NCBI RefSeq assembly: GCF_900103005.1
Contig: NZ_FMWL01000003.1
Location: 247,184 to 311,183 of the forward strand
Source of the DNA: Acidaminobacter hydrogenoformans DSM 2784
GTDB taxonomy: Bacteria; Bacillota; Clostridia; Peptostreptococcales; Acidaminobacteraceae
Direction: 5' to 3'
DNA: 64,000 bases
This document shows positions 8,460-17,513 of this stretch, one piece after another; the first letter of the stretch is position 1; each line of letters begins with the position of its first letter. The notes beneath the pieces were generated by a model. It had not been told where the DNA came from and searched no databases. It saw nothing but the letters and a program-made list of their open reading frames with translations. The position numbers were made by a program, and so were the translations under genes.

Positions 8460-9533
8460 TTAGACTTTGACCTCTTCAACCTTCACGTCGTAGACAGCGC
8501 CTGCGACATTGAGGCGGAAGAGTCGGGTGCTGATGATTTCTTGAGCCTTAGGGCTTTGAGCGCCCGAAGTATCAAACGGCACTGGCGCTGCCATTTCAGG
8601 GATTTCATTAAAGAACGCCTCCCTGACTTTCAAGAGCGCATGCGCTTCTTCCAAAGTGACTTTTTTGAACCGGATTTGATCCCCGGGCTTGGACTGTGCC
8701 AGCAGCGGCAAATCCACGGAGATCACACCAGCGATCTTCGTGTAGCCACCGGTGGTTTGACGGTCCGCCATCATGATAATAGGCTTGCCGTGACCCGGGA
8801 CCTGAATGGCGCCAAAGGCTATACCATCAGAAATGATGTCGCCGCCCTTAACGTGTTCTATGGAAGGACCGTCGAGGCGATAGCCCATCCGGTCGCATTC
8901 ATTGGTGACGGTATAAACGTTATCAAGAAAGGTCTGGATGCCGGCTTCGGTGAAAGCGTCATCCTGAGGGCCTAAAACAACGCGAATGTCTTTCGCTGCG
9001 CCATAGACCGGGATTTTATCCGTTGGAATCGCGAGTACCGGAAGGCCCTCAGCCCCAGCCCCAACAGGTACCTGATCCCCTGCTTTCAGAGCCCGGCCTT
9101 CGAAGCCGCCAAGGGCTGCCTTGGTATAAGTAGAGCGGCTGTTCATTACCAGCGGCGTGTCAATACCGCCACTGACAGCCAGATAACCTCTTAGGCCGGC
9201 TTTCAGACCTGCAAAGCTCAAAACGTCTCCTGCTTTAACGGCCAGGGTCTGCCACATGGCCACTGGAGCGCCGTTGAGCTTAGGCCCCAAATCCGCGCCC
9301 GTAAGCGCAATGTGGCCGTCGAAGTCCAGCTTCAGTTCAGGCCCAAGCATCATCATTTCGAGCACCGCTGCGGATCTGTCGTTGCCTACGAGAAAGTTGC
9401 CCACTGCTGCAGCGTGCTGGTCCATGGCCCCCGCCACAGGTACCCCAAACTGCTGATAGCCATAGCGGCCGAGATCCTGTACCAGCGTCAGCATGCCAGG
9501 CTTGATGACTTCAATACTACGTACTTGAGACAT
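8460..9533 (-). CDS. pxpC: 5-oxoprolinase subunit PxpC (KipA family)
   Basis: A 357-residue biotin-carboxylase-like/AHS2 domain protein. With PxpA and PxpB it forms the ATP-dependent prokaryotic 5-oxoprolinase that opens 5-oxo-L-proline to glutamate. Typical blocks are the N-terminal GMLTLVQDLGRYGYQQFGVP and AGAMDQHAAAVGNFLVGND, the central TNECDRMGYRLDGP and the ISDGIAFGAIQVPGHGKPI region with MMADRQTTGGYTKIA. The length matches KipA. It starts two bases after the pxpB stop with the ribosome-binding site inside pxpB, which indicates translational coupling. Confidence 0.92.
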   Translation of the reverse strand: MSQVRSIEVIKPGMLTLVQDLGRYGYQQFGVPVAGAMDQHAAAVGNFLVGNDRSAAVLEMMMLGPELKLDFDGHIALTGADLGPKLNGAPVAMWQTLAVKAGDVLSFAGLKAGLRGYLAVSGGIDTPLVMNSRSTYTKAALGGFEGRALKAGDQVPVGAGAEGLPVLAIPTDKIPVYGAAKDIRVVLGPQDDAFTEAGIQTFLDNVYTVTNECDRMGYRLDGPSIEHVKGGDIISDGIAFGAIQVPGHGKPIIMMADRQTTGGYTKIAGVISVDLPLLAQSKPGDQIRFKKVTLEEAHALLKVREAFFNEIPEMAAPVPFDTSGAQSPKAQEIISTRLFRLNVAGAVYDVKVEEVKV

Positions 9534-9535
9534 AC

Positions 9536-10252
9536 CTACGCCCTCCCTTCTCGAGCCTTGTCCTGTGCCTCGCGGCTCATACGGTCATAGGTCTCCTGAT
9601 CAATTGGGACAAAGCGGATGGATTCGCCCGCCTTAAGTAAAATGGGCTCTTCACTGAGAGGATCGTAAAGCGGGACAGGCGTGCGGCCAATAATTTGCCA
9701 GCCACCAGGGCTGTCAATAGGGTAAATCCCAGTTTGTGCCCCGGCAATGCCCACAGAACCCCCTGCAATTTTCGTGCGAGGTGTCTCGAGACGCGGGGTC
9801 GCTATGCGCTCATCCATACCGCCAAGATATGGGAAGCCTGGCGTAAAGCCCAGCATATAGATCCTATAGCTCTTAGAAGCGTGGATTTCAACGACCTCTT
9901 CAGGGGTCAGTCCATTGTGCTTAGCGACAAATTCCAGGTCAGGGCCATATTCACCGCCGTAGAGGGTTGGAATTTCAATGATCATAGGCTCAGGAAGCTC
10001 TATGTCGTCAAGGCCGCCAAGGGTATTCCTCACCTTTTCGCAAAGGGCCTCATACCCAATGTGAAGGGGATCATAGTGAATCATCAGCGAACAGTAGGTA
10101 GGCGTCATTTCGACAATGCCCTCAACGTTCACTTTTTGAAGTGCCAGCATCAGTGACCTGACCTTCGTGTTCAGCGCTTCTGAAATTTCATTGCCAAAGC
10201 TGGCTACCAGTGCGAGATCGCCGGACGGCGCCAGTCGAAGCTCTGTATCCAA
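9536..10252 (-). CDS. pxpB: 5-oxoprolinase subunit PxpB (KipI family)
   Basis: A 238-residue AHS1-domain protein, second subunit of the 5-oxoprolinase. Diagnostic motifs are MLGFTPGFPYLGGMDERI (about residues 133-150), the PRTKIAGGSVGIAGAQTG block and the YPIDSPGGWQIIGRTP loop. In B. subtilis the same protein also binds the sporulation kinase KinA, but catabolism is the better-supported role because pxpA and pxpC flank it. The start is TTG at 10252 with GGAGGTGA 6-7 bases upstream; no ATG is near. Confidence 0.92.
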   Translation of the reverse strand: MDTELRLAPSGDLALVASFGNEISEALNTKVRSLMLALQKVNVEGIVEMTPTYCSLMIHYDPLHIGYEALCEKVRNTLGGLDDIELPEPMIIEIPTLYGGEYGPDLEFVAKHNGLTPEEVVEIHASKSYRIYMLGFTPGFPYLGGMDERIATPRLETPRTKIAGGSVGIAGAQTGIYPIDSPGGWQIIGRTPVPLYDPLSEEPILLKAGESIRFVPIDQETYDRMSREAQDKAREGRA

Positions 10253-10312
10253 AAGCCTTCACCTCCATTTTCTTAAACTTCTAAATAGCTGCTTATAAAT
10301 TTGCAGCAGCCG

Positions 10313-11080
10313 TTACACAAAATTCTTAAAAGCCGTTATAGTCACGCCCTCTTTTTCAAGGGTTTCTTTGATTTTCTTGACAAACTCGACAGCCTCCGGG
10401 TTATCCCCATGAACACAGATGGAATCCGCTTTCATCTCGACCTTTTCGCCTGTGATGGCCGTAACCTCGCCCTTCTTCACCATGGTTACCACTCGGGCGA
10501 TCGCTTCATCAGGATCGTGAATCACTGCGCCAGGCTGACTTCTTGGCACCAGTGTGCCATTTGCCTGATAAGCCCGGTCAGCAAAAACTTCCTGAGCAAC
10601 CCTAAGTCCAACAGCCTTCCCAGCCGTTATCATTTCGCTGTTTGCAAGTCCCAGAAGAATGACTTCAGGCGCGGCTTCATAGACAGCTTCCGCAATGGCC
10701 TGTGCCAGCTTGGCGTCCGTTGCCGCCATGTTATACATAGCGCCGTGAGGCTTCAGATGCTGCAAAGATCCATTTGCTGCTTTGACAAAAGCTTGCAGCG
10801 CACCGAGCTGATAAAGGGTATAAGCTTTGACCTCCGCTGGCGTCACCGCCAGGTTTCTGCGTCCAAAGCCCATCAGATCAGGATAACCAGGATGCGCACC
10901 TATAGCTGTACCATTTTCAATAGCCGACTTGACGGTCTTTGCCATGACCAAAGGATCTCCGGCATGCCACCCGCAGGCTATATTGACTGAAGAAACAAAA
11001 GGAATAATTGCATGATCCATACCAATCGTGTAGCTGCCAAAGCTTTCACCTAAATCACTGTTCAAATCTACTTTAAACAA
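10313..11080 (-). CDS. pxpA: 5-oxoprolinase subunit PxpA (LamB/YcsF family)
   Basis: About 255 residues, LamB/YcsF family, cytosolic. It is the subunit with conserved acidic and histidine residues: [11 protein letters not shown] at the N terminus, [13 protein letters not shown] and [15 protein letters not shown]. Further blocks are LKPHGAMYN and [17 protein letters not shown]. The start is a TTG at 11080: AGGAGGTG lies eight bases upstream, and the protein then begins (M)[11 protein letters not shown] as is usual for the family. An ATG further upstream would add about 25 unmatched residues and would start upstream of the predicted promoter. It is the first gene of the pxpA-pxpB-pxpC-ycsI-ycsG order, driven by the sigma-54 promoter at 11107-11123. 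Confidence 0.93.
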   Translation of the reverse strand: MFKVDLNSDLGESFGSYTIGMDHAIIPFVSSVNIACGWHAGDPLVMAKTVKSAIENGTAIGAHPGYPDLMGFGRRNLAVTPAEVKAYTLYQLGALQAFVKAANGSLQHLKPHGAMYNMAATDAKLAQAIAEAVYEAAPEVILLGLANSEMITAGKAVGLRVAQEVFADRAYQANGTLVPRSQPGAVIHDPDEAIARVVTMVKKGEVTAITGEKVEMKADSICVHGDNPEAVEFVKKIKETLEKEGVTITAFKNFV

Positions 11081-11106
11081 TTGCGCCACCTCCTGCACTA
11101 TACTAA

Positions 11107-11123
11107 AGCAAGTTTGATGCCAA
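11107..11123 (-). promoter_or_regulatory. Sigma-54 (-24/-12) promoter of the pxp operon
   Basis: On the minus strand the sequence reads TTGGCAT-N5-TTGCT. GG and GC are separated by exactly 10 bases, matching the RpoN consensus TGGCAC-N5-TTGCW. Its -12 element is 27 bases upstream of the TTG start of pxpA. Confidence 0.85.
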
Positions 11124-11208
11124 AAATAACAATTCTGAATTTCCAACGCTCTCAAAAGTTACATTTCTAAATTTTGTGCCAATTCGTTCGATATCGCACA
11201 TAAAGCGA

Positions 11209-11239
11209 GAGCGAAATCGCACATTGTGCGATTTCGCTC
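11209..11239. promoter_or_regulatory. Upstream activator site: 15-bp perfect inverted repeat
   Basis: GAGCGAAATCGCACA and TGTGCGATTTCGCTC are separated by one base, centred about 100 bp upstream of the -24/-12 promoter. No T-run follows on either strand, so a terminator is unlikely. A weaker half copy (CGATATCGCACA) lies next to it at about 11189-11200. It is the presumed binding site of the NtrC-type regulator encoded just upstream. Confidence 0.75.
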
Positions 11240-11291
11240 ATCATAGAGGTCAGCGACAACACCACTTACCCTTTACCTGACTCCCACCTCA

Positions 11292-12686
11292 TTAAACTTT
11301 CTCCAGTTTTCTTTTAAGCGCAAACCGGCTAATCCCCAGCAGGTCCGCGGCTTTGGAGATTTGCTGGTTGCTGAGCGCCAGGGCCACTTCAATGTACTGG
11401 TTCTCCAGAGACTTGACTTCCTCCTCCAGAGAAAAATTGCCGCTGAGCAGCTTAGTCATCAGCTGTTCGCCAGCGTTCTCCTCCACTATGCCGCCATCCG
11501 GATTCTCCGCGAAGCGCAATTTTGAAATCTCCGGCGGCAAATGATTCGGTTCAATGCGTTGCTTTGGATATAGAAGCAAAGTCCTCTCCACGACATTCTT
11601 CAACTCCCGCACATTGCCAGGCCAGCGATAGGACAATAAACTCTGCTTGGCTGCCTCAGAGAGCTCCGGAACGCTGCTCTTGTTTTTTTTAGCTTCGTTT
11701 TCAAAGAAAAATTGGGTGAGAAGCAGAATATCCTCGCCTCTTTCCCTGAGGGGCGGCAGCTGAATTGGAAAAACGTTAAGGCGATAAAATAGATCTTCTC
11801 TAAAGAGTCTATCTAAAATTGCCTGCTTAAGATCCCTATTGGTCGCAGCCAACACCCGTACATCCACCTCCAAATCCTCAAGGCCACCCACACGCTTGAA
11901 TTTATGGTCCTCAAGAAACCTAAGGAGCTTGGACTGAAGCTCAAGCGGCAGCTCTCCTATCTCATCCAGAAAAACTGTCCCACCGTCCGCCAGCTCAAGA
12001 AGTCCTTTCTTACGGGCATTGGCACCTGTAAAAGCGTTCTTCTCAAAACCGAAGAGTTCACTTTCCATGAGGTTTTGGGGTATAGCCCCGCAATTGATTT
12101 TTACAAACGGCAACGCAGACCTGGGCGACAATTTGTGAACCGCCTCTGCTACAAGCTCTTTGCCGGTTCCTGTCTCACCTTGTATCAACACCGTTGTCCT
12201 CTCACTGGGCGCAACGACCTCGATCCTGTGGAGCACCGCTTTCAGCGTTTCGCTTTCACCAATCATGAATTTACTGCGGTGAAGGGTCTCATCCTCATAA
12301 AGAGAAAGGCGGTTCATAGCCTTCAGATGCTCGACACCTTTCTGGATCAAAATATCCAGCTCATCAAACTCAAAAGGTTTGTGCAGGTAATCATGAGCGC
12401 CGGCTTTGATCGCTGCCACGGCTGTCTTGACGTCTCCGTATGCCGTCATCATGAACGCCACCAAATCAGGGTCCAGCTTTTTAAGCTCCGGCAGCAGCGT
12501 CAATCCGTTGTCACTTCCCAGCCTCAGATCCAGCAGCGCAATATGGGGCTTAAAGCTCACCATCTGCTCCAGGGCCTCTGCTGCGCTGGAGGCGGAATGT
12601 GCTTCATACCCCAAATCCCCCAAGCCTTCACATAAGGAATGGCTCAAAGATTTTTCGTCGTCTATGACCAACACTCTGTAAATCAT
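11292..12686 (-). CDS. NtrC-family sigma-54-dependent response regulator, probable activator of pxp
   Basis: A 464-residue activator. The receiver (1-120) has VIDDEKS, the phospho-acceptor in [13 protein letters not shown] and lysine in YLHKPFEF. The AAA+ domain (about 145-385) has Walker A GETGTGKE and Walker B-like [13 protein letters not shown]. Its sigma-54 contact loop reads NAFTGA, with the usual first glycine replaced by asparagine. A Fis-type HTH ends the protein ([20 protein letters not shown]). The start overlaps the kinase stop by ATGA. Its gene stops about 50 bases before the perfect inverted repeat at 11209-11239 and 170 bases before the sigma-54 promoter of pxpA, so pxp is the obvious target. 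That link is inferred from position only. Confidence 0.85.
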   Translation of the reverse strand: MIYRVLVIDDEKSLSHSLCEGLGDLGYEAHSASSAAEALEQMVSFKPHIALLDLRLGSDNGLTLLPELKKLDPDLVAFMMTAYGDVKTAVAAIKAGAHDYLHKPFEFDELDILIQKGVEHLKAMNRLSLYEDETLHRSKFMIGESETLKAVLHRIEVVAPSERTTVLIQGETGTGKELVAEAVHKLSPRSALPFVKINCGAIPQNLMESELFGFEKNAFTGANARKKGLLELADGGTVFLDEIGELPLELQSKLLRFLEDHKFKRVGGLEDLEVDVRVLAATNRDLKQAILDRLFREDLFYRLNVFPIQLPPLRERGEDILLLTQFFFENEAKKNKSSVPELSEAAKQSLLSYRWPGNVRELKNVVERTLLLYPKQRIEPNHLPPEISKLRFAENPDGGIVEENAGEQLMTKLLSGNFSLEEEVKSLENQYIEVALALSNQQISKAADLLGISRFALKRKLEKV

Positions 12687-14527
12687 CCTAAAGCCTCCTT
12701 CTGAGCCACAGGGAAATTAAGGGTTACAGTGGTCCCCACGCCCGCCTCACTGATCAGCTCAATCTCGGCGCCCATGTCCGTCATGAGCTTTTGAACCACG
12801 GACAATCCAAGTCCTGTACCCGTGGCATGGGTGGTAAAGAACGGATCGAATACCCTTTCAAGATCTGAAGCCGCTATCCCGCTCCCCTCATCCTCAACAA
12901 CCACATACACCCTGGCGCTTTCCGCAATTCTGCCGCTGTCTGCGACTTCGACTTCGACTTTGCCAGTGCCCGTCCCAGCCCCCGAACCTGAGCCGGGATC
13001 CATTCCCATACCCTGGTGAGACATAACCCGCAGTTTAATCGTATCCTCTTCAGAGGAGGCATTGATCGCGTTGGTGATCACATTTAAAAGAATCTGCTCC
13101 GTCTGGTTTTCGTCCGCTATAATCTCAACAGGTGCCCCCACCGGCTCAAAAACCAGCCTAACCCTCCGAGCCTCGGCGGCAGGTGCGACCAACGATAACG
13201 TCCGCTCTATAACCGGTTCGAGACTGAGCCTTCTCAGATCCGGCTTATGAGGCTTCGCGAAATCCAGAAGCTCTGAAACCAGCTTGTTCATCCGGTCGAT
13301 CTCATGGACCACATTGTCAAACAGCGGGCCGTTCCGGTCGTCCTCCGAACACACCAGCCGCCGCTTCAGCACCTGAATGCTGGTCTTCATACCCGCCAGC
13401 GGATTCCTGATTTCGTGGGCGAGCCCTGACGCCAGCTGCCCCACATATGCCATGCGGTTGACGCGCTCCATCCGCATTTCCAGGCGCTTTCTCTCCGAAA
13501 TGTCAGCAAAGCTGAAAATTGCACCTGTCATGTCGCCACCGCTGTTGATCAGCGGGGCCGCAGAGGTGGCATAATAACGCTTGTCATCACTTGGTCCCGC
13601 CTGCAGCACATAAACCTGATCAAAGCGCCCAGGCGTCTCCAGAAGCCCTGTGAGCTTAGCCCGAAGGAGTGCCATGAAGGGCTTGCCCGACTCCAGCTCC
13701 TTCAGTGCAGGATCCAGCAGCCTTACCGCTGCCTCGTTTTGATTCAGCACAGTCCCCTCCTGACCCATCACCAGAACCCCCGTGGTCAGGCTCCTGAGGA
13801 CATCCTCGTTGAACTGCTTCGCCTCCAGCAGCTTCCTTGCGTTTTCCTGAAGCCTATGAATCATCTGGTTAAAGGACTCCGCCAGCATGCCAATCTCGTC
13901 CGTCCTGTCCATTTCCAGCTGCGTCTCCAGGTCCCCGGCAGACATCTCATTACACTGCTCTGCCAGATATCGCACCGGCCGTGACAAGTGGTGCGCAATC
14001 AGGATCGTTGCCTGCATGGACAGAATCAGCGAAATAATAGCCACGAGAATGGAATACTTCTGGGCATCCACCAGCTCGCCAGCGAACAGCTTCTTCTCCC
14101 CTGCAACCGCTACCGTCCAGCCGGATCCCGCATCCCTGGCATAGGTGATCATCAGCCCGTCGTCCTCATAAAACCCTCTGATGAGGTCTCGATTAATCTT
14201 CCCCACCACTGCCATTGGCGTGATGGTCCCAGAACCCTTTGGCAAATGGTCCACCCAAACCTCAGCCTCATCAAAGACATAAAGCCCCTGCCGATGGTAC
14301 CCCGCCAAATACCCCGCCACTTCGCGCTTGTCCGCCTCATCCTTAAGCTCGACACTTTCCAGATGATACATCACTTCCATCATGGTCATCATCTGTTGCT
14401 GCCTCTGGTGGTCCAGAAGAAGCCTATAGCCGTTCCAATATGAAATCAGTCCCAGCACCCCAATGGAGAGGGCAATCAGAATCATAAATGGAATCAAAAT
14501 TTTATTTTCAATATCCAGTTTGATCAT
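12683..14527 (-). CDS. Sensor histidine kinase with periplasmic sensor, HAMP and PAS domains
   Basis: A 614-residue membrane kinase. Hydrophobic helices at about 11-30 and 158-178 enclose an extracytoplasmic sensor of about 125 residues. These are followed by HAMP (LSRPVRYLAEQCNEMSAGDL), a PAS domain (about 235-345), an H-box GLAHEIRNPLAGMKT, N box NVITNAINASS, G1 DEGSGIAASD and G2 GTGLGLSVVQKL. A low-complexity Gly/Ser/Thr insert (DPGSGSGAGTGTG) sits within the ATPase domain; it is absent from typical kinases and probably forms a surface loop. The gene overlaps both the upstream symporter and downstream regulator by ATGA, so the three are translated as one unit. The ligand is probably the solute carried by the symporter. 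Confidence 0.85.
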   Translation of the reverse strand: MIKLDIENKILIPFMILIALSIGVLGLISYWNGYRLLLDHQRQQQMMTMMEVMYHLESVELKDEADKREVAGYLAGYHRQGLYVFDEAEVWVDHLPKGSGTITPMAVVGKINRDLIRGFYEDDGLMITYARDAGSGWTVAVAGEKKLFAGELVDAQKYSILVAIISLILSMQATILIAHHLSRPVRYLAEQCNEMSAGDLETQLEMDRTDEIGMLAESFNQMIHRLQENARKLLEAKQFNEDVLRSLTTGVLVMGQEGTVLNQNEAAVRLLDPALKELESGKPFMALLRAKLTGLLETPGRFDQVYVLQAGPSDDKRYYATSAAPLINSGGDMTGAIFSFADISERKRLEMRMERVNRMAYVGQLASGLAHEIRNPLAGMKTSIQVLKRRLVCSEDDRNGPLFDNVVHEIDRMNKLVSELLDFAKPHKPDLRRLSLEPVIERTLSLVAPAAEARRVRLVFEPVGAPVEIIADENQTEQILLNVITNAINASSEEDTIKLRVMSHQGMGMDPGSGSGAGTGTGKVEVEVADSGRIAESARVYVVVEDEGSGIAASDLERVFDPFFTTHATGTGLGLSVVQKLMTDMGAEIELISEAGVGTTVTLNFPVAQKEALG

Positions 14528-15987
14528 TGGTCATCCCTCCGACCGAAGTGCCCAATCCCAAAAAACAGGACGGACGCCACAATAATGCCCGGAAAAGCAG
14601 GATGAATCAGATGTCCCGGAGAACCATAGAGGCCGCGGTCAAATATTGAAAAAATGACCATGGTAAGCACGCCACCATAAGCAGAATAAAGCGCCGCTTT
14701 CTTACTTGCACGCTTCCAGAAAAGTCCTCCATAAAGCGGCAGAAGGAAGGCCACGGCAAATAAGCCATAGACGTAACCGCCAAAGGTTAAAACACTGGAT
14801 GGCGGATTAATGGACAACAGCAAGGAAACGACACCAGCAAACACAATAAAAATCCGATTCAAAGTTATTAAGCGGTCATTATCCACTTTTGAGGCTACGG
14901 TAAGCCCAAATAGATCATAGGTAAACCCGCTTGCCAGAACCAAAAACTGTGAATTCGCCGTCGAAACCGCTGCTGCCGCCATGCTGATCAGAATAAACCC
15001 GCTCAGCTTTGTATAAAGTGTGTTATTGATTATGTAAGCATAGACCTCGTCAACAGTTGATATGCCTGCAATGGTGGGCTGAATTACCCTTGACCCGAAA
15101 CCGATCACAATCAAACCCAAATAGATCAATGTCAAGAAAACAAAGGAATATCCAATCATTTTATAAGCCGTCTTGTCATCTTTGGCCGCAAGTATCCTGA
15201 CCGCATATTGGGGATTTGCCGCGACACCAAGTCCCCACCCAAAAAATCCTGTCAAAACCATAAGGGGAGGATACGCCTCTGAAGAAAGAGGTTTGATAAG
15301 CGCTCCTGCAACGGTCGGCTGGGCGCCAGCAAATGGCACAGTCGCAATGTGTGCTGCCTTTTCCAGAATCTCTATCAGTCCTTCAAATCTTCCCGTTACC
15401 AAAACAGCCGAGAACAAGACACCTAAGCAAATCAGAAAAAAATTCAACCCATCCGTGCGCGCCACTGAAAACAGACCGCCAAAAGTAGAATACAGAATAA
15501 ATAAAAACACTAAGAACGTCGCCAAAGTGTAGTGTATATCCAACAGCTCACTCATGACCACGCCAAATCCACGTATTTGAATAGTCATGTAGAGCGTAAA
15601 TGTAAACACAATGACAATCCCGCCCAGCCTTTGAAGGGCCAAACTATTATAACGCACTCTGAAATACTCCGGGAGTGAAAGAATATCATACTGGCGAAGC
15701 CTTTTAACCAAAAAAAACAGAAACGCAGTCCCTATATACCAGGGCACAACGGAGAACAGCAGACTGGACAATCCGTAGGCGTATAACGAGCCCGTAAGGC
15801 CTTGCATGGATGCTGAGCTGAACCATGTGGCTGTAAAGGTGAAGACTGACACCCAAATGCCCAGGCTGTTTCCCGCCAGAAAGAAATCCCTGAGGTTCCT
15901 CGTTTTTTTTATGCCGCTCTTCCCGAACCAAAGCAGCAAGACCGTATATAACGTAAAATACAGAAGATATTCCACTGATTTATTCAC
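14524..15987 (-). CDS. Sodium:solute symporter (SSS family)
   Basis: About 487 residues with 12-13 hydrophobic helices. Family features are the N-terminal ARG-LYS loop after the first helix followed by DFFLAGNSLGIWVSVFTFTATWFSSASMQG and the long helical core with WGLGVAANPQYAVRIL and AAAVSTANSQFLVLAS. I place the start at a GTG at 15987 (VNKSVEYLLYF), with GGAGGGGG about 12 bases upstream; upstream in-frame codons encode a non-membrane stretch unlike the family. It heads an operon with the kinase and sigma-54 regulator. Because that regulator lies next to pxp, uptake of 5-oxoproline or a related amino acid is plausible but not shown. Confidence 0.8.
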   Translation of the reverse strand: MNKSVEYLLYFTLYTVLLLWFGKSGIKKTRNLRDFFLAGNSLGIWVSVFTFTATWFSSASMQGLTGSLYAYGLSSLLFSVVPWYIGTAFLFFLVKRLRQYDILSLPEYFRVRYNSLALQRLGGIVIVFTFTLYMTIQIRGFGVVMSELLDIHYTLATFLVFLFILYSTFGGLFSVARTDGLNFFLICLGVLFSAVLVTGRFEGLIEILEKAAHIATVPFAGAQPTVAGALIKPLSSEAYPPLMVLTGFFGWGLGVAANPQYAVRILAAKDDKTAYKMIGYSFVFLTLIYLGLIVIGFGSRVIQPTIAGISTVDEVYAYIINNTLYTKLSGFILISMAAAAVSTANSQFLVLASGFTYDLFGLTVASKVDNDRLITLNRIFIVFAGVVSLLLSINPPSSVLTFGGYVYGLFAVAFLLPLYGGLFWKRASKKAALYSAYGGVLTMVIFSIFDRGLYGSPGHLIHPAFPGIIVASVLFFGIGHFGRRDDQ

Positions 15988-16159
15988 GCTGATGCACCCC
16001 CTCCCAAGACAACAAAGGTGAACAAAACCTTTTCTTATATGGTATCGTTTTTTCAAGGGACTTACAAGAATTTCAAAGTCGGTAACAACCAGGCGAGCGA
16101 GATTTGAACCCAGCAACCGCACCGGGAATGGAAACTTTTACCCAAATCTAAGCAAGAAA

Positions 16160-16197
16160 AAGAAGCAGCGGCAAACGGGGGCTTGCCACTGCTTCTT
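16160..16197 (-). terminator. Terminator of the M20 hydrolase operon
   Basis: The stem AAGAAGCAGTGGCAA / TTGCCGCTGCTTCTT has one G-T pair and is followed on the minus strand by TTTCTTGCTT. Confidence 0.8.
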
Positions 16198-16216
16198 AAT
16201 ATATTGCAAATGAACT

Positions 16217-17386
16217 TTAGGCCTGGCTTAAGAAATCCACGGCGAACTGCGCATGGAGCGCCGTGCCGAGTTTGAAAAAATCTTCATCCAAATTGAATTT
16301 TTCATGATGCGGAAAATAAATCGATCCTTTAGCTTCGTTTTTATATCCGAGCAAGGCGAATGCGCCAGGCGCCTTCTGGAAGTAGAAAGGCATATCCTCG
16401 GAGCCCATATTCTTTTTCAGTTCAATATTTCGATCCGTTCCAAAAATCTTTTCTCCTGCTTCCGCTGCGATTTTGGTGACCAGCTCGTCGTTAAACAGGC
16501 TGACCGCACTTTCCTCAATGACAATGTCCACACTGACTTCGTACATCTCCGCAATGGCGTTGGCATGACGTTTTAGTGCTTCGTGAACTGTTTTTCTGAC
16601 CTCAGGATTGAAGTACCTCATGGAAATATCCAGCTCTGTATATTTCGCGACAATATTTGCTTTAGTACCGCCAATAAACTTGCCTACAGACACGACGACC
16701 GGCTCCTGAGAGTCCACATTTTTTGCGATTATGCCTTGAATGTCATTAACGAACATACAAGCAGGATGTATGGTGTCTTTCGCGAGGTGAGGCGCTGAGC
16801 CATGTCCGGATACACCCTCAAATTTGATAAAGATGGTATCACAGCCTGCCATTCTGTAGCCAGGCGTCAAATCGTAATAGCCCGTTTCCATAAACGGCAT
16901 GCCATGCATGCCAAACACTGCGTCTACGCCGTCCATACCACCATCTGCAATAATCTTCTTAGCGCCTGCAAACGTCTCTTCTGCTTCCTGAAAGAAAAAT
17001 CTGACTTCGCCAGGAAGCTCGTCTTTCATTTCAGAAAGAATTTTCGCAGCGCCTAACAACATCGCTGCGTGGGCATCATGACCGCAGGCGTGCATCACGC
17101 CTTTATTTTTGGATGAGAACGGCACACCGCTCTGCTCTATAATCGGAAGCGCATCAATGTCAGCGCGCAGCGCAACAGTTTTACCTGCCTTGTCTGCATT
17201 AAGACGTGCGATCAGCGAGGTGCTTCCGGATTTTTCATAAGGGATCCCGAGCGCATCGAGCTCCTCCATTATTTTCGCTTGTGTTTTAAACTCCATGCTG
17301 CTCAGCTCAGGATTTTCGTGAAAATAACGGCGCAGCTCAATGACATAAGACTCAATTTCCTGTGCTTTCTTTAACATTTCTGACAT
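16217..17386 (-). CDS. M20-family amidohydrolase (N-acyl-amino-acid/peptide hydrolase)
   Basis: About 389 residues, cytosolic metallo-amidohydrolase of the M20D (HipO/YxeP) group. The N-terminal RRYFHENPELSSMEF is typical. Metal ligands are in MHACGHDAHAAMLLG and QEAEETFAGAKK, followed by GMHGMP, a dimerisation domain (about 185-300) with GVSGHGSAPH, and a late MGSEDMPFYFQ block. Members remove acyl groups from amino acids or open small peptides. I chose the ATG at 17386 because AAGGAGGA precedes it. It is the last gene after two membrane proteins that may import its substrate. Confidence 0.85.
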   Translation of the reverse strand: MSEMLKKAQEIESYVIELRRYFHENPELSSMEFKTQAKIMEELDALGIPYEKSGSTSLIARLNADKAGKTVALRADIDALPIIEQSGVPFSSKNKGVMHACGHDAHAAMLLGAAKILSEMKDELPGEVRFFFQEAEETFAGAKKIIADGGMDGVDAVFGMHGMPFMETGYYDLTPGYRMAGCDTIFIKFEGVSGHGSAPHLAKDTIHPACMFVNDIQGIIAKNVDSQEPVVVSVGKFIGGTKANIVAKYTELDISMRYFNPEVRKTVHEALKRHANAIAEMYEVSVDIVIEESAVSLFNDELVTKIAAEAGEKIFGTDRNIELKKNMGSEDMPFYFQKAPGAFALLGYKNEAKGSIYFPHHEKFNLDEDFFKLGTALHAQFAVDFLSQA

Positions 17387-17407
17387 AATGTCCTCCTTCG
17401 AATGTAC

Positions 17408-17438
17408 GCCGCGGGACTTCAGCTTTGAAGCCCGCGGC
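17408..17438. other. Intercistronic stem-loop upstream of the M20 gene
   Basis: GCCGCGGG-C-TTC and GAAG-T-CCCGCGGC form a strong G+C-rich hairpin in the 127-base gap. No T-run follows, so it is possibly an mRNA stabiliser or processing site. Confidence 0.6.
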
Positions 17439-17513
17439 ACCATCTCGTCAAAGATGTAGTTTTTTTAGGTACTTTATTAGTTCGGTAACTTGTTCTATGC
17501 ACTCAATAACAAT

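Noticed and set aside
11209..11239. The palindrome as a terminator of the NtrC-type gene
   Set aside because: No T-run follows on the minus strand, the stem has no real loop (one base), and its place relative to the -24/-12 promoter fits an activator site better.
12929..13020. Frameshift in the kinase at the Gly/Ser-rich tract
   Set aside because: The reading frame stays open and the downstream G1 and G2 boxes are in frame, so this is an insert, not a break.
16080..16130. tRNA-like T-arm sequence (GGGTTCAAATC) on the minus strand
   Set aside because: The flanking bases do not form a five-pair T stem, and no acceptor, D or anticodon arm can be built around it.
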